Source: Sphaerisporangium fuscum
GTDB taxonomy: Bacteria > Actinomycetota > Actinomycetes > Streptosporangiales > Streptosporangiaceae
NCBI RefSeq assembly: GCF_018531465.1
Contig: NZ_JAHDTF010000018.1
Coordinates: 62,001 to 126,000 of the forward strand
Direction of reading: 5' to 3'
DNA: 64,000 nucleotides
Shown: in pieces, positions 27,820 through 36,506 of the stretch
Numbering within the stretch: the stretch's first letter is position 1
Layout: every line of letters begins with the position of its first letter
The notes under the pieces: generated by a model
Told to the model about the DNA's origin: nothing
What the model saw: the letters and a program-made list of their open reading frames with translations, nothing else
Databases searched by the model: none
Translations under genes and position numbers: made by a program

Positions 27820-28163
27820 CGGCCCCGCCCTCCGCTCACGGACGCGGTGAACGCACCGGGCCCGCCCGTGAAAGCCGCGGACGCGCCCTCCGCAATCGGA
27901 TGCGGGTCGAGCCCGCTCGCGGACGCCGCCGAGGAGCCCGCCGCCTTCAGACGCGGGTCGGGACCGCTCGGGGACGCCGCCGAGCTGCCCGCCGGCGTCG
28001 GAGGCCCACCGGTACCCGGACGTGGGCCCGGCCCGCTCGCGGACACGCCCGCCGCCATCGGACGCCCGCCGGCGCCCGGACGCAGGCCCGGCCCGTCCGC
28101 CGCCACCGGATGCCTTTCGTCGCCCCGGCGGGGCGCGGCCCCGTCCCCCTCGTGCCGTCTCAT
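27816..28163 (-). CDS. Small repeat-rich ORF coupled between sbcD and sbcC
   Basis: A 115-codon frame fitting exactly between the two nuclease genes. Its ATG (28163-28161) overlaps the sbcD stop as TGATG, and its TGA (27818-27816) overlaps the sbcC start as ATGA. The product is Gly/Pro/Ala/Ser-rich with a diverged repeat of about 20 residues (SGPGPRPGTGGPP, SGPDPRLKAAGSSAA, SGLDPHPIAEGASAA). There is no recognisable domain, signal peptide or hydrophobic helix. It may be a real protein, or an expanded spacer that stays translated so that ribosomes reach sbcC. It could also be an in-frame artefact of GC-rich sequence, but the two precise overlaps argue for translation. Confidence 0.5.
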   Translation of the reverse strand: MRRHEGDGAAPRRGDERHPVAADGPGLRPGAGGRPMAAGVSASGPGPRPGTGGPPTPAGSSAASPSGPDPRLKAAGSSAASASGLDPHPIAEGASAAFTGGPGAFTASVSGGRGR

Positions 28164-29290
28164 CAGACCAGGGCCTCCTTCGCCCGGCAGGCCTCGACGG
28201 CTTCCTGCAGGAGTCTCTTCTCGTCGTCGTCGGCGGGCTCGCCGCGCACCTCGCGCACGAAGTCGAGCGCGACCTCGATCTCGGGGCGGCCGGCGAGCCG
28301 GGGGGCACGGGCCGGGGCGAGGGTGGCGCCCTCCGGCTCGAAGGCGAGGTTGAGCGTGTGGGGGAACCGCTGCCGCAGCCGCTCCATGGCCCCCTTGGGC
28401 CGCTCGGGATCGGTGAGCGTGACCTGCAGCCAGTGGCCCTCGAACCGGGACCACTCGGAACCGTCCAGCAGGTCGGCCAGGCGGCCGCGGACGCGGGCGA
28501 TGGGACGCGGCACGGGCGCGGGCACGAACTCGGCCCCCTCGAACCCACCCGGGCCGATGTCGACCAGCCATGATCCCTTCAGGTGGCCGGCCTCGGAGAA
28601 GGAGTACGCGATGGGGGAGCCGGAGTAGCGCACCGACTCGCTCATCCGCTGCCGGCCGTGCAGGTGGCCGAGCGCGATGTAGTCGGCCCCGGCGAACGCG
28701 GCGGCCGGCACGTGGGCGACGCCGCCCACGCTGATGTCGCGCTCGCTGTCGCTGCTCGCGCCGCCGGTGACGAAGGCGTGGGCCAGCACCACCGACCTGG
28801 TGGCGCGGCCGGCGAGGTCGGCGCGGATGAGGGCCATGGCGTGCTCGATCGCCGCGGTGTGGCTGCGCTCGGCCAGCTCCCACGGCCCGCGCACCACCTC
28901 GGGCTCGAGGTAGGGGATGCCGTAGAACGCGACGCCGTCGACCAGGACGGGCTCGGCGACGCGCGCGGGGTCGGTGCGCAGGTGGACGCCCGCGGCGTCG
29001 ATCAGGTCGGCGCCGAAGCCGAGCCTTCGCGGGGAGTCGTGGTTGCCGCTGATCAGGATGGTGCGGACCCTCTCGGCGACCAGGCGCCGCAGCGCCTCGT
29101 TGCACAGCGCGACCGCGTCGACCGAGGGCAGCGCCCGGTCGTAGACGTCGCCCGCGACGACGACCACGTCGACGCGCTCCGAACGGATCGTCTCCACCAG
29201 GTGGTCGACGAACGCGGCCTGGGCGTCGAGCAGGCTCTCCCGGTGGAAGGCCCGGCCCAGATGCCAGTCGGAGGTGTGCAGCACACGCAT
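28163..29290 (-). CDS. sbcD: SbcD, Mre11-like nuclease subunit
   Basis: A 375-residue metallophosphoesterase-type nuclease, partner of SbcC. ATG 29290 begins MRVLHTSDWHLGRAF, the canonical SbcD start with the first metal ligands (D8, H10). Further motifs follow in order: VVVAGDVYDRALPS, ILISGNHDSPRRL, VVLAHAFVTG and ALGHLHGRQRM, together giving the full set of two-metal ligands. The C-terminal about 120 residues are the capping and SbcC-binding part. It cuts DNA hairpins and processes ends in recombination. First gene of the operon sbcD, small ORF, sbcC. Confidence 0.93.
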   Translation of the reverse strand: MRVLHTSDWHLGRAFHRESLLDAQAAFVDHLVETIRSERVDVVVVAGDVYDRALPSVDAVALCNEALRRLVAERVRTILISGNHDSPRRLGFGADLIDAAGVHLRTDPARVAEPVLVDGVAFYGIPYLEPEVVRGPWELAERSHTAAIEHAMALIRADLAGRATRSVVLAHAFVTGGASSDSERDISVGGVAHVPAAAFAGADYIALGHLHGRQRMSESVRYSGSPIAYSFSEAGHLKGSWLVDIGPGGFEGAEFVPAPVPRPIARVRGRLADLLDGSEWSRFEGHWLQVTLTDPERPKGAMERLRQRFPHTLNLAFEPEGATLAPARAPRLAGRPEIEVALDFVREVRGEPADDDEKRLLQEAVEACRAKEALV

Positions 29291-29578
29291 GTCGCAGGAA
29301 GCTAACAGGTCCCACTGACAAAAGTGGCCCCTGCCGCCCCATCGTTCTTCGGGTGTGACAGACATCTTGCCGCGAGTCCGACGAGATCGCCGGCCGAACG
29401 GGAAGATCTCGGAGGTGAGAAGGGTAATCGCCGCCCCTTCAGGTCAAGGGGCGGGTCAATTAACCTGATGATCGAAGGTCGTGATTCAAGGGCCGAAAAG
29501 CCTGTATAGCGGCAGCGTTCACCCGGGGGCGCACGTCATGCGACGGTCCCGCGACGAGCCGCCCGACGAGGAGGTGGC

Positions 29579-31075
29579 GTGAGCGACCGGGGCCGCTTGA
29601 GCGTGGCGATCGCCGGCGTGCTGGCGATGCTCGCCACGGTGGGTCATCTGCTGTCCCCGCCCTCCTTCGATCCGCCGAGGTTGAGCGAGGGCGACAACTT
29701 CCTCTCCCTCCCGCCGCAGCCGGCCGCCGAATCCCGGCCGGTCCCCCATGACGGCGCCATCTCGGTGGAGGACATCACGGTCCCGGCGCAGGGTACGACG
29801 CTCGGCGCGACCATCCGCTCGCCCCGCACCCCCGGCCGTCACCCCGCGCTGGTCTTCGTCCAGGGATCGGGGCCGGGCGAGCGCGGAGAGTTCACGACCC
29901 AGGCGACGTGGCTGGCGCGGGCCGGGGTGGTGACCCTGACCTACGACAAGCGCAGCGTCGGCTACGACTTCCGCCACCGTGACTTCGCGCTCCTGGCCGA
30001 CGACGCGCTCCGCATGATCGAGGTGCTGCGGGGGCGCGCCGACGTCGACCCGGCGCGCGCGGGCCTGTGGGGGGTGAGCGAGGGAAGCTGGGTGGTGCCG
30101 ATCGCGGCGGCGAGGAGCGCGGACGTCGGCTTCAACGTGCTGGTCTCCGCACCGAACGTCACTCCTCTCCGTCAGGTGGCCTGGGCGCTGAACGAGCAGC
30201 TCCAGCGCCTGTACGCGCCCAGCGGGGTGCGCGAGCTGCTGACCAAGGCGATGGGCGGCGTCGGCTTCGACTTCCTGCGCTACGACAGCGTGCCCGCGAT
30301 GAAGCGGATGAAGCAGCCGGTTCTCGCCCTGTACGGGACGATGGACCCGTCGATCCCGTTCGTGGAGAGCACCCAGGCGCTCACCTCGTCCCTGGCGGCC
30401 GGAGGGAACTCCGACTACACCATCCGTTTCCTGGCCGGCGCCGACCACGCGATGCGGGTCAACGGCGGCCCGTTCGCCCACGGCTACCTCGAGACGCTGG
30501 CGAACTGGGTCCTCGGGCTGCCCGGCACGGCCGTCCCGCCGGAGGGGGCGCGCATCGCGGGGGCCACTCCGGTGCAGCGGTTCGAGGCCGCCGACGTGCC
30601 GAAGGCCCCGTGGTACGCCCGCACGGCGATCCTCGGCCTCGCGCTGACCCTGACCGCCGTCGGGTACGTCGCGGCCCCGGTCACCGAGATGGTCGTACGG
30701 CTGCGGGGGCGCGAGGTGATCCCCCCGGCGCGGTGCGAGCTGTGGCCGGGCGTCCGCCGGCGCCTGCGCCGGATGGCCTGGACGGGGGTCGGGCTGCTGG
30801 CCTCGGTGCTGGCGTTCATCACGCTGATCGTCCTGTTCTCGGTGAACCAGGCGGGGGCGTGGCCCGCCGTGCTGTCCGGATGGCTGGTCGTCCGCGTGCT
30901 GGCGATCCTCATGCTCGTGCAGGAGGTCACTGCGGTGGCGGCGGTCGTCTCGGCGGTACGCGACGGATGGCAGCCGGGCCGCTGGCAGCGGTTCGCGGTC
31001 GCGGCCGTGCTCGGCGGCACCGCGCTGCTCATGGTGACCGCCGCGTATTACGGGCTGTTCGGCATTCCCTGGTAG
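29579..31075 (+). CDS. Membrane-attached alpha/beta hydrolase
   Basis: A 498-residue protein that joins an alpha/beta hydrolase to a membrane domain. GTG 29579 follows a GAGGAGG site. An N-terminal hydrophobic segment (SVAIAGVLAMLATVGHLL) anchors or exports the enzyme. The hydrolase part (about 60-325) has nucleophile Ser167 in GVSEGS, Asp256 in YGTMDPSIP and His290 in GADHAM, and an early oxyanion-type turn (GSGPGERGEF). The last about 165 residues hold four likely membrane helices, which simple members of the family lack. It probably acts on an ester or peptide outside the cytoplasm; substrate unknown. It is divergent from sbcD across 288 bp in which no other feature was seen. Confidence 0.8.
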   Translation: MSDRGRLSVAIAGVLAMLATVGHLLSPPSFDPPRLSEGDNFLSLPPQPAAESRPVPHDGAISVEDITVPAQGTTLGATIRSPRTPGRHPALVFVQGSGPGERGEFTTQATWLARAGVVTLTYDKRSVGYDFRHRDFALLADDALRMIEVLRGRADVDPARAGLWGVSEGSWVVPIAAARSADVGFNVLVSAPNVTPLRQVAWALNEQLQRLYAPSGVRELLTKAMGGVGFDFLRYDSVPAMKRMKQPVLALYGTMDPSIPFVESTQALTSSLAAGGNSDYTIRFLAGADHAMRVNGGPFAHGYLETLANWVLGLPGTAVPPEGARIAGATPVQRFEAADVPKAPWYARTAILGLALTLTAVGYVAAPVTEMVVRLRGREVIPPARCELWPGVRRRLRRMAWTGVGLLASVLAFITLIVLFSVNQAGAWPAVLSGWLVVRVLAILMLVQEVTAVAAVVSAVRDGWQPGRWQRFAVAAVLGGTALLMVTAAYYGLFGIPW

Positions 31076-31191
31076 CGGCCTCCCCCGTGCGGGACGTATC
31101 CCGATAAATCCTGATCCGTTAGCGACGAGTTCACGTACCGGTCGGCCACCGCCAATACAGTTCCGCCCTGGTCGACCGGAATGGGACAGCG

Positions 31192-32625
31192 TTGCCTGAC
31201 ACACGCAAGCCGCAAGGAACCGCCTCCGTCGTCGGCTGGACCGCCCTGTCCGCCCTGCTCCCGGGCGCGGCGCACCTGCGCGCGGGCCACCGGCGCACGG
31301 GCGCGATCCTGCTCGCGTCGTACGCCCTGGTCGTCGCGGCACTCGGCGTGGTGGTCCTCACCGCGGGCGCCGGCCTGGCCGGACGCCTGCTCGACCCGGC
31401 GTGGCTGCGCGCCGTCACGGCCGTGGCGGCGCTCGCGGCCCTGGCGTGGTTCACCCTGCTCGTCCGCTCGTACGTCGTCCTGCGCCCCGCCCGGCTCCCG
31501 GCGGCGGGGCAGGTGGTCTCGGGCGTGCTGGCCGGGACGCTCGCGGTCACGGTCGCCGTCCCGTTCGTCGTGGTCGCGCAGTACGCGATGGTGTCCCAGG
31601 ACACTCTCGACGCCGTCTTCGACGCTCCGGTGCCGGCGGTGGCGCGGGCCGCCCCCACCGGGTCGTCCGAGCCCGCCGACCCGTGGGAGGGCAGGACGCG
31701 CGTGAACATCCTGCTGCTCGGCGGCGACTGGCAGCCCGATCGCGTCGGCATACGGACCGACAGCGTCAACCTCGCCAGCGTGGACGTCCGGACCGGCGAC
31801 ACGGTGCTGCTGAGCCTGCCCCGCAACCTGGAGAACGTCCGTTTCCCGCCGGGCACCCCGATGCGGCGGCGGTTCCCCGACGGGTTCCGGCTGCCGCCGG
31901 ATCCGAACGGCGCCCGGGAGGACCTGCTCTTCTCGGTGTGGGAGTACGCCGAGAACCACCCGGAGCTGTTCGGCGGGCGCAAGGGCATGGGCCCGGAGAC
32001 GCTCAAGGAGACGATCGGCTACACCCTCGGCCTCCAGGTCGACTGGTACGCGCTGGTCAACATCTGGGGTCTGGCGAGGATCATCGACGCCCTGGGCGGC
32101 CTCGTCCTGACCGTCCCGGCCGACATCGTCTTCGGCAAGTACAACGAGGGGCTGGTCAAGGCGGGCACCCGCAGGCTGCGGGGCGCGGACGCGATGTGGT
32201 ACGCCCGCTCGCGCACCTTCAGCGACGACTACACCCGGATGGGCCGCCAGCGGTGCGTCCTCGACGCGCTCCTCCACCAGGCCGACCCGGCGACCGTACT
32301 GCTGCGTTTCAACGAGCTGGCCAGGGCCTCCAAGGGCATGTTCCGCACCGACATCCCCCGGCCGATGCTGGAGCACCTGGTGCCGCTCGCGCTCAAGGTC
32401 AGGGACGCCCGCGTGACCGGCGTGCAGTTCGTGCCGCCCCTGATCAGGACCGGTGCGCCGGACTGGGCGCTGATCCGCAGGCTGACCGCCAGGGCGATCC
32501 ACGACTCCGCGCGCGGGGCGGCGAGCCCGTCCGCGCCGCCTTCGCCTACGCTCTCGCGCGCCGCCTCGGCCACGCCCGCGCCGGGGCGGCCCGCCAAGCG
32601 CGCGGGGGCCATCTGCGCGAGCTGA
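31192..32625 (+). CDS. LCP-family (LytR-CpsA-Psr) ligase
   Basis: A 477-residue membrane protein. The first about 145 residues hold four hydrophobic segments, an unusually long membrane part. The LCP domain covers about residues 165-410: NILLLGGD, then RTDSVNLASVDVRTGD and LLSLPRNLE, with the arginines that bind pyrophosphate of the polyprenyl-linked substrate, and later YARSRTFSDDYTRMGRQ. LCP enzymes attach teichoic acids, arabinogalactan or capsular glycans to peptidoglycan outside the membrane. The C-terminal 40 residues are Ala/Pro/Ser-rich. The start is TTG 31192 with GGGAC upstream. Which polymer it transfers cannot be told. Confidence 0.85.
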   Translation: MPDTRKPQGTASVVGWTALSALLPGAAHLRAGHRRTGAILLASYALVVAALGVVVLTAGAGLAGRLLDPAWLRAVTAVAALAALAWFTLLVRSYVVLRPARLPAAGQVVSGVLAGTLAVTVAVPFVVVAQYAMVSQDTLDAVFDAPVPAVARAAPTGSSEPADPWEGRTRVNILLLGGDWQPDRVGIRTDSVNLASVDVRTGDTVLLSLPRNLENVRFPPGTPMRRRFPDGFRLPPDPNGAREDLLFSVWEYAENHPELFGGRKGMGPETLKETIGYTLGLQVDWYALVNIWGLARIIDALGGLVLTVPADIVFGKYNEGLVKAGTRRLRGADAMWYARSRTFSDDYTRMGRQRCVLDALLHQADPATVLLRFNELARASKGMFRTDIPRPMLEHLVPLALKVRDARVTGVQFVPPLIRTGAPDWALIRRLTARAIHDSARGAASPSAPPSPTLSRAASATPAPGRPAKRAGAICAS

Positions 32626-32944
32626 GCGGCACGACCTACGAGATCACGGTTGGGTAACGGTGACACCGCGATTACATCTCGTAGTCGCCGCGCTACGGTA
32701 AGTCTTTCTCGTGTGTCTGCCCCCCGTGACGCGGCCGTCCTGAGAGCCTCCGGTGACGATGCCTTCCGCCCGCTTCCTTCTCCGCGCTCCGGGTGGCCTG
32801 TTCCGAGCGTTGTTCCGGCGACCGCCGGGGCCGGTCGAGACCGCCGAGACCCGGGCGCGCCCGCCCGGGCCGTCCGTCCCCGCCGCCCGGCCCCCCGAGG
32901 GGGCGCCCACCGGCGACGCCGACAATCCCGACAAGGAGAGCGCA
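32626..32944 (+). other. Intergenic region before the FAD oxidase
   Basis: A gap of 319 bp. The oxidase frame is open back to a GTG at 32753, but that 64-codon extension is Pro/Arg-rich and has no good ribosome-binding site, so it is treated as non-coding. A promoter-like pair TTGGGT (32650-32655) and TACATC (32673-32678) has a 17-nt spacer. Nothing else was seen. Confidence 0.3.
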
Positions 32945-34537
32945 GTGTCGAACGCGGAAGCCAGTTCGGGCATCACCGTCACGGGAATCGACGACAGGTA
33001 CGCGGCGCTGTGCCAGGGGTTCAACCAGCGCTGGACCGCCCGCCCCGACTACGTCAAGGTCGTACGGTCCACCGCCGAGGTCGTGGGCGCGTTGGACGAG
33101 GCCCTCAACAGCGGCCGGACACGCGTCACCGTCCGCTCGGGCGGCCACTGCTACGAGAACTTCGTGGCCGACCACGAAGTGCAAGTGATCATCGACATGG
33201 GCCAGATGGACCGCGTCCACTACGACCCCGCGATGAAGGCGTACTGCGTGGAGGCGGGAGCGACCAACTGGCACAGCTACACCCGGCTGTACCGCGAGAG
33301 CGGGCTCACGCTGCCGGCCGGGTCGTGCTATTCGGTGGGCGCGGGCGGCCACATCTGCGGCGGCGGGTACGGCCTGCTCTCCCGGCAGCACGGGCTGACC
33401 GTCGACTATCTGTACGCCGTGGAGGTGGTGGTCGTGCGACGGGAGCCGCGGGGCGACTACCAGGCCAAGCCGGTCGTGGCCCGGCGCGACGACGACGGCG
33501 AGCTGCGCGACCTGTGGTGGGCGCACACCGGGGGCGGCGGCGGCAACTTCGGGGTCATCACGCGCTACTGGTTCAAAGACCTGCCCCGGCCGCCGATCAA
33601 CGTCTGGCTCAGCGCCGTCGCCTGGGACTGGGACGGGCTGACGTACGACGCCTTCGCCCGGCTCGTCGGGAACTTCGGCCGGTTCTGCGCCGAGAACAGC
33701 GCCCCGGGCGGCGAGTACGCCGGGTTGTTCTCGATTCTGAAGCTCGCCCACAGGAAGGCGGGCAAGATCGCGCTCATCACGCAGGTCGACGCCACCAACC
33801 CGGCCGCCGGACGCGACCGGCTCGACGCCTTCCTGTCCCAGATCGAGGACGGCCTCGACCTGCCGCGCAGCGAGTACGACCTGGACCTCGGCGAGCACCC
33901 TCAGATCCTCGGCGCGCACGAGGATCCGCGCCTGATGCCATGGATCCAGGCCACGCAGACCCTGAACCCCTCGGGCGACAACCGGCGCGGCAAGTACAAG
34001 TCGGCCTACATGCGAAAACCGTTCCCGGACGACCAGATCGAGGTCATGTGGAACTTCCTGTCCGGCACGCGCGACGAGAGCGATCCCGGCAGCGACTACG
34101 ACAACACCCGGTACGCCAACGCCGAGGCGCTGATCCAGGTGGACACCTACGGCTGCAGGATCAACGCCGTGGGCTCGCACGAGACGGCCGTCCCGCAGCG
34201 CGACTCGATCATGAAGCTGCAGTACCAGACCTACTGGACCGACCCGGACGAAGACCACGTCCACGAACGCTGGCTCCGCGAGCTGTACCGGCGGGTCTAC
34301 CTGTCCTCAGGCGGAGTCCCGGTGCCCGCGGCGGCCGACGGCGCGGTCGACCCGGCGGCCGTGACCGACGGCTGCTACATCAACTACCCCGACCGCGACC
34401 TCGGCAGCCCCGAGTGGAACACCTCGGGCGTGCCCTGGTACCGGCTGTACTACGGCGACAACTACGAGCGCCTGCTGCGGGTCAAACGCGCCTGGGACCC
34501 GCACGACGTCTTCCGGCACGACCAGTCGATCAGATGA
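32945..34537 (+). CDS. Bicovalent FAD-linked oxidase (BBE-like)
   Basis: A 530-residue flavoprotein of the VAO/BBE family. GTG 32945 is chosen because AAGGAGAG lies 5 nt upstream. The FAD-binding half shows RSGGHCYENF with His68 and GAGGHICGGGYGLL with Cys138; these match the 8-alpha-histidyl and 6-S-cysteinyl FAD attachment sites of bicovalent oxidases such as glucooligosaccharide oxidase and berberine bridge enzyme. The C-terminus has the BBE motif with YINYPDRDLG and YYGDNYERLLRVKRAWDP. No signal peptide is visible from the chosen start. Substrates in the family include sugars, alkaloids and polyketides; no biosynthetic cluster surrounds the gene. It ends 7 nt from the convergent kinase gene. 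Confidence 0.88.
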   Translation: MSNAEASSGITVTGIDDRYAALCQGFNQRWTARPDYVKVVRSTAEVVGALDEALNSGRTRVTVRSGGHCYENFVADHEVQVIIDMGQMDRVHYDPAMKAYCVEAGATNWHSYTRLYRESGLTLPAGSCYSVGAGGHICGGGYGLLSRQHGLTVDYLYAVEVVVVRREPRGDYQAKPVVARRDDDGELRDLWWAHTGGGGGNFGVITRYWFKDLPRPPINVWLSAVAWDWDGLTYDAFARLVGNFGRFCAENSAPGGEYAGLFSILKLAHRKAGKIALITQVDATNPAAGRDRLDAFLSQIEDGLDLPRSEYDLDLGEHPQILGAHEDPRLMPWIQATQTLNPSGDNRRGKYKSAYMRKPFPDDQIEVMWNFLSGTRDESDPGSDYDNTRYANAEALIQVDTYGCRINAVGSHETAVPQRDSIMKLQYQTYWTDPDEDHVHERWLRELYRRVYLSSGGVPVPAAADGAVDPAAVTDGCYINYPDRDLGSPEWNTSGVPWYRLYYGDNYERLLRVKRAWDPHDVFRHDQSIR

Positions 34538-34544
34538 CCGATGG

Positions 34545-36326
34545 CTACCACACGGTCCAGGGGCTCTGGGCGCCCCCGCTGAAAGCCTGGGTGCCCGATC
34601 TCCTCCACCTCTCCCGCACGTTGTGCTTCTCCCCCGTGCGCGGGGCCGTGACCTTGAACGGGCCGCAGGTGGCGCCGTCCTTCGTGGCGGAGACACCCGG
34701 GCAGATGAACGGCTGGGAGACGTTGGCGCCGGCGTCGCTGTTGTAGAGCTGGACGTGGACGTCGGAGCGGACGGGACCGGAGCCTCTGATCCGCCCCAGC
34801 AGGTAGAAGACGTCGCCCACCACGGCCATGCACGGCGACATCTCCACGCCCGTGCCCGTACCGGCGGAGACCCACGCGCGGCACCGCCACTTCGGCGCCG
34901 AGTCCTCGGGGGCCGCGTCCTCGGGCATCGGAGCGACCGTCCGTCTCTCCTCCGGCTTCGGCGACGTGGGCGCCGGCCGATGCGGCGAGGGCGTACGGGT
35001 GGGCTCGGCCGCCGGAGCGGTGGACTTCGGCTTCCGGCCCGATTCGGAGGCGGCCACCGTGGGGGTAAGGCGTGGCTTCGCGCTGCTCTTCGGTGAGACC
35101 GCGGGGGAGCCTCCCCCGGCGCGTGGTGACGTCGGGACGGCATCGCCGGCCGGTCTCGTCGCCAGGACGACGGACTTTCCCGCGGCCTGGGCGTCGGTCG
35201 CCCGCCATGGCGCCGTGACGGCCAGCGCCACCGCGCCGGAGAGCACCACGACCGTCCCCGCGGCCGCGGCGACCGTCAGCCGCCGGGAACGCCGACGCGG
35301 CGCCTCGGCCACCCCGGAGGCGGGCGAGGCCGTCTCGGCGGCGGGTATGGCGGCCCCGGCGGCGCGTGAGGCCGTCCCTGGGGCCGGCGAGGCCGTCCCG
35401 GGGGCGGCCGGTTCGGTGTTCGCGGAGAAGGGCGCGGAGGGAAGGGGCTCGGCGGTGACGGACGGCGCGTCCGCCCTGGTCACCCGAGGCAGAGCGGGCG
35501 TCCCGGCCAGCGAGGGCGCGGCTTCGCGCAGCGCCGCCGCCACCTGGGCGGCGGGAGGACGCTCGGCCGGGTCCTTGGCTGCACACGCCGAGATGACCGA
35601 CCACAAGGAGTCCGGCATCCCGGGCAGCCGCCGGGGCGCCGCCGTCGCGTGCTGCCGCAGCAGGACCATCGGGTGGTCGCCGACGAACGGCGGACGCCCG
35701 GCGAGCAGCTCGTAGAGGATCAGGCCGACGGCGTAGACGTCCACCGCCGGGCCGGGAGGGCGGCCGTCGGCCACCTCGGGAGACAGGTACGTGGGCGTGC
35801 CGATGATCGACGTGGTCTGGGTGAGCCCCGGGCCGTGGACGATACGGGCCACGCCGAAGTCCGTCAGCCGCACCTGCCCGGTGGCCCCGTCGATCAGCAC
35901 GTTCCCCGGCTTGACGTCACGGTGCACCACGCCCCCGGCGTGGGCGGCGGCCAGCGCGTCGGCGACCTGCGCCATCAGCCGGGCGGCCTGTTCCGGCGGC
36001 AGCGTCCCGTGCTGCCGGAGCAGGATGCGGAGATCCCCACCCTCGACGAGGTCCATCACGAGGGCCAGGCGCTCACCCTCGATCACGAAATCGCGCACCG
36101 TGACGATGTTGGGGTGACGGAGACTCCGCATCACGCTGCGTTCCTGCACGAAGCGGAACACCAGATCCTCGTCTCCGGTGAGGCCGTCGCGCAGCAGCTT
36201 CACCGCCACGATCTCCCCGGTGTCGCGGTGGCCGGCCCGCCAGACGGTCCCCATTCCGCCGGCGCCGATCTCCTCCAGGAGCACATATCCGCTGCCCAGA
36301 GACGCCCCGGCCCCGCCCGTAGCCAT
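34545..36326 (-). CDS. Transmembrane Ser/Thr protein kinase
   Basis: A 593-residue PknB-type kinase. ATG 36326 follows GGGGAAGG; the frame extends 18 codons upstream without need. The kinase domain spans about 10-280: GAGGMGTVW (21-29), Lys43, catalytic loop HRDVKPGN (135-142), DFG (156-158) and the activation-loop TXT-like TQTTSIIGT followed by SPE. A Pro/Ala-rich linker leads to one membrane helix (VAAAAGTVVVLSGAVALAV) and an extracellular domain of about 110 residues with four Cys (WRCRAW, MSPCMAV, FICPGV, ATCGPF), likely two disulfides. It has neither PASTA repeats nor a FnIII domain. The signal sensed is unknown. Confidence 0.9.
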   Translation of the reverse strand: MATGGAGASLGSGYVLLEEIGAGGMGTVWRAGHRDTGEIVAVKLLRDGLTGDEDLVFRFVQERSVMRSLRHPNIVTVRDFVIEGERLALVMDLVEGGDLRILLRQHGTLPPEQAARLMAQVADALAAAHAGGVVHRDVKPGNVLIDGATGQVRLTDFGVARIVHGPGLTQTTSIIGTPTYLSPEVADGRPPGPAVDVYAVGLILYELLAGRPPFVGDHPMVLLRQHATAAPRRLPGMPDSLWSVISACAAKDPAERPPAAQVAAALREAAPSLAGTPALPRVTRADAPSVTAEPLPSAPFSANTEPAAPGTASPAPGTASRAAGAAIPAAETASPASGVAEAPRRRSRRLTVAAAAGTVVVLSGAVALAVTAPWRATDAQAAGKSVVLATRPAGDAVPTSPRAGGGSPAVSPKSSAKPRLTPTVAASESGRKPKSTAPAAEPTRTPSPHRPAPTSPKPEERRTVAPMPEDAAPEDSAPKWRCRAWVSAGTGTGVEMSPCMAVVGDVFYLLGRIRGSGPVRSDVHVQLYNSDAGANVSQPFICPGVSATKDGATCGPFKVTAPRTGEKHNVRERWRRSGTQAFSGGAQSPWTVW

Positions 36327-36506
36327 CGCCCGCCTTCCCCTCGAACAGATCGGGATCACAATAGTCGGGAAGATCCACATCGAGAAAGCCGGTCACCGGG
36401 ACCCGATCGGCCCTCCCGGGCAGGGGGCCCGCGGCATCGAGGGGCCCCTCGGCGGACCTGCGGGCAGGAGTTCGCCGTCTTGAGGGACCCCCGGCGGGCC
36501 GGCGGG

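Noticed and set aside
23209..28353. A 1714-codon open frame on the plus strand
   Set aside because: It lies antisense to sbcC, its composition is that of a GC-rich shadow frame, and no domain is recognisable. The minus strand carries all SbcC motifs.
32753..32944. N-terminal extension of the FAD oxidase
   Set aside because: The 64 codons are Pro/Arg-rich, lack a good ribosome-binding site, and an AAGGAGAG site precedes GTG 32945.
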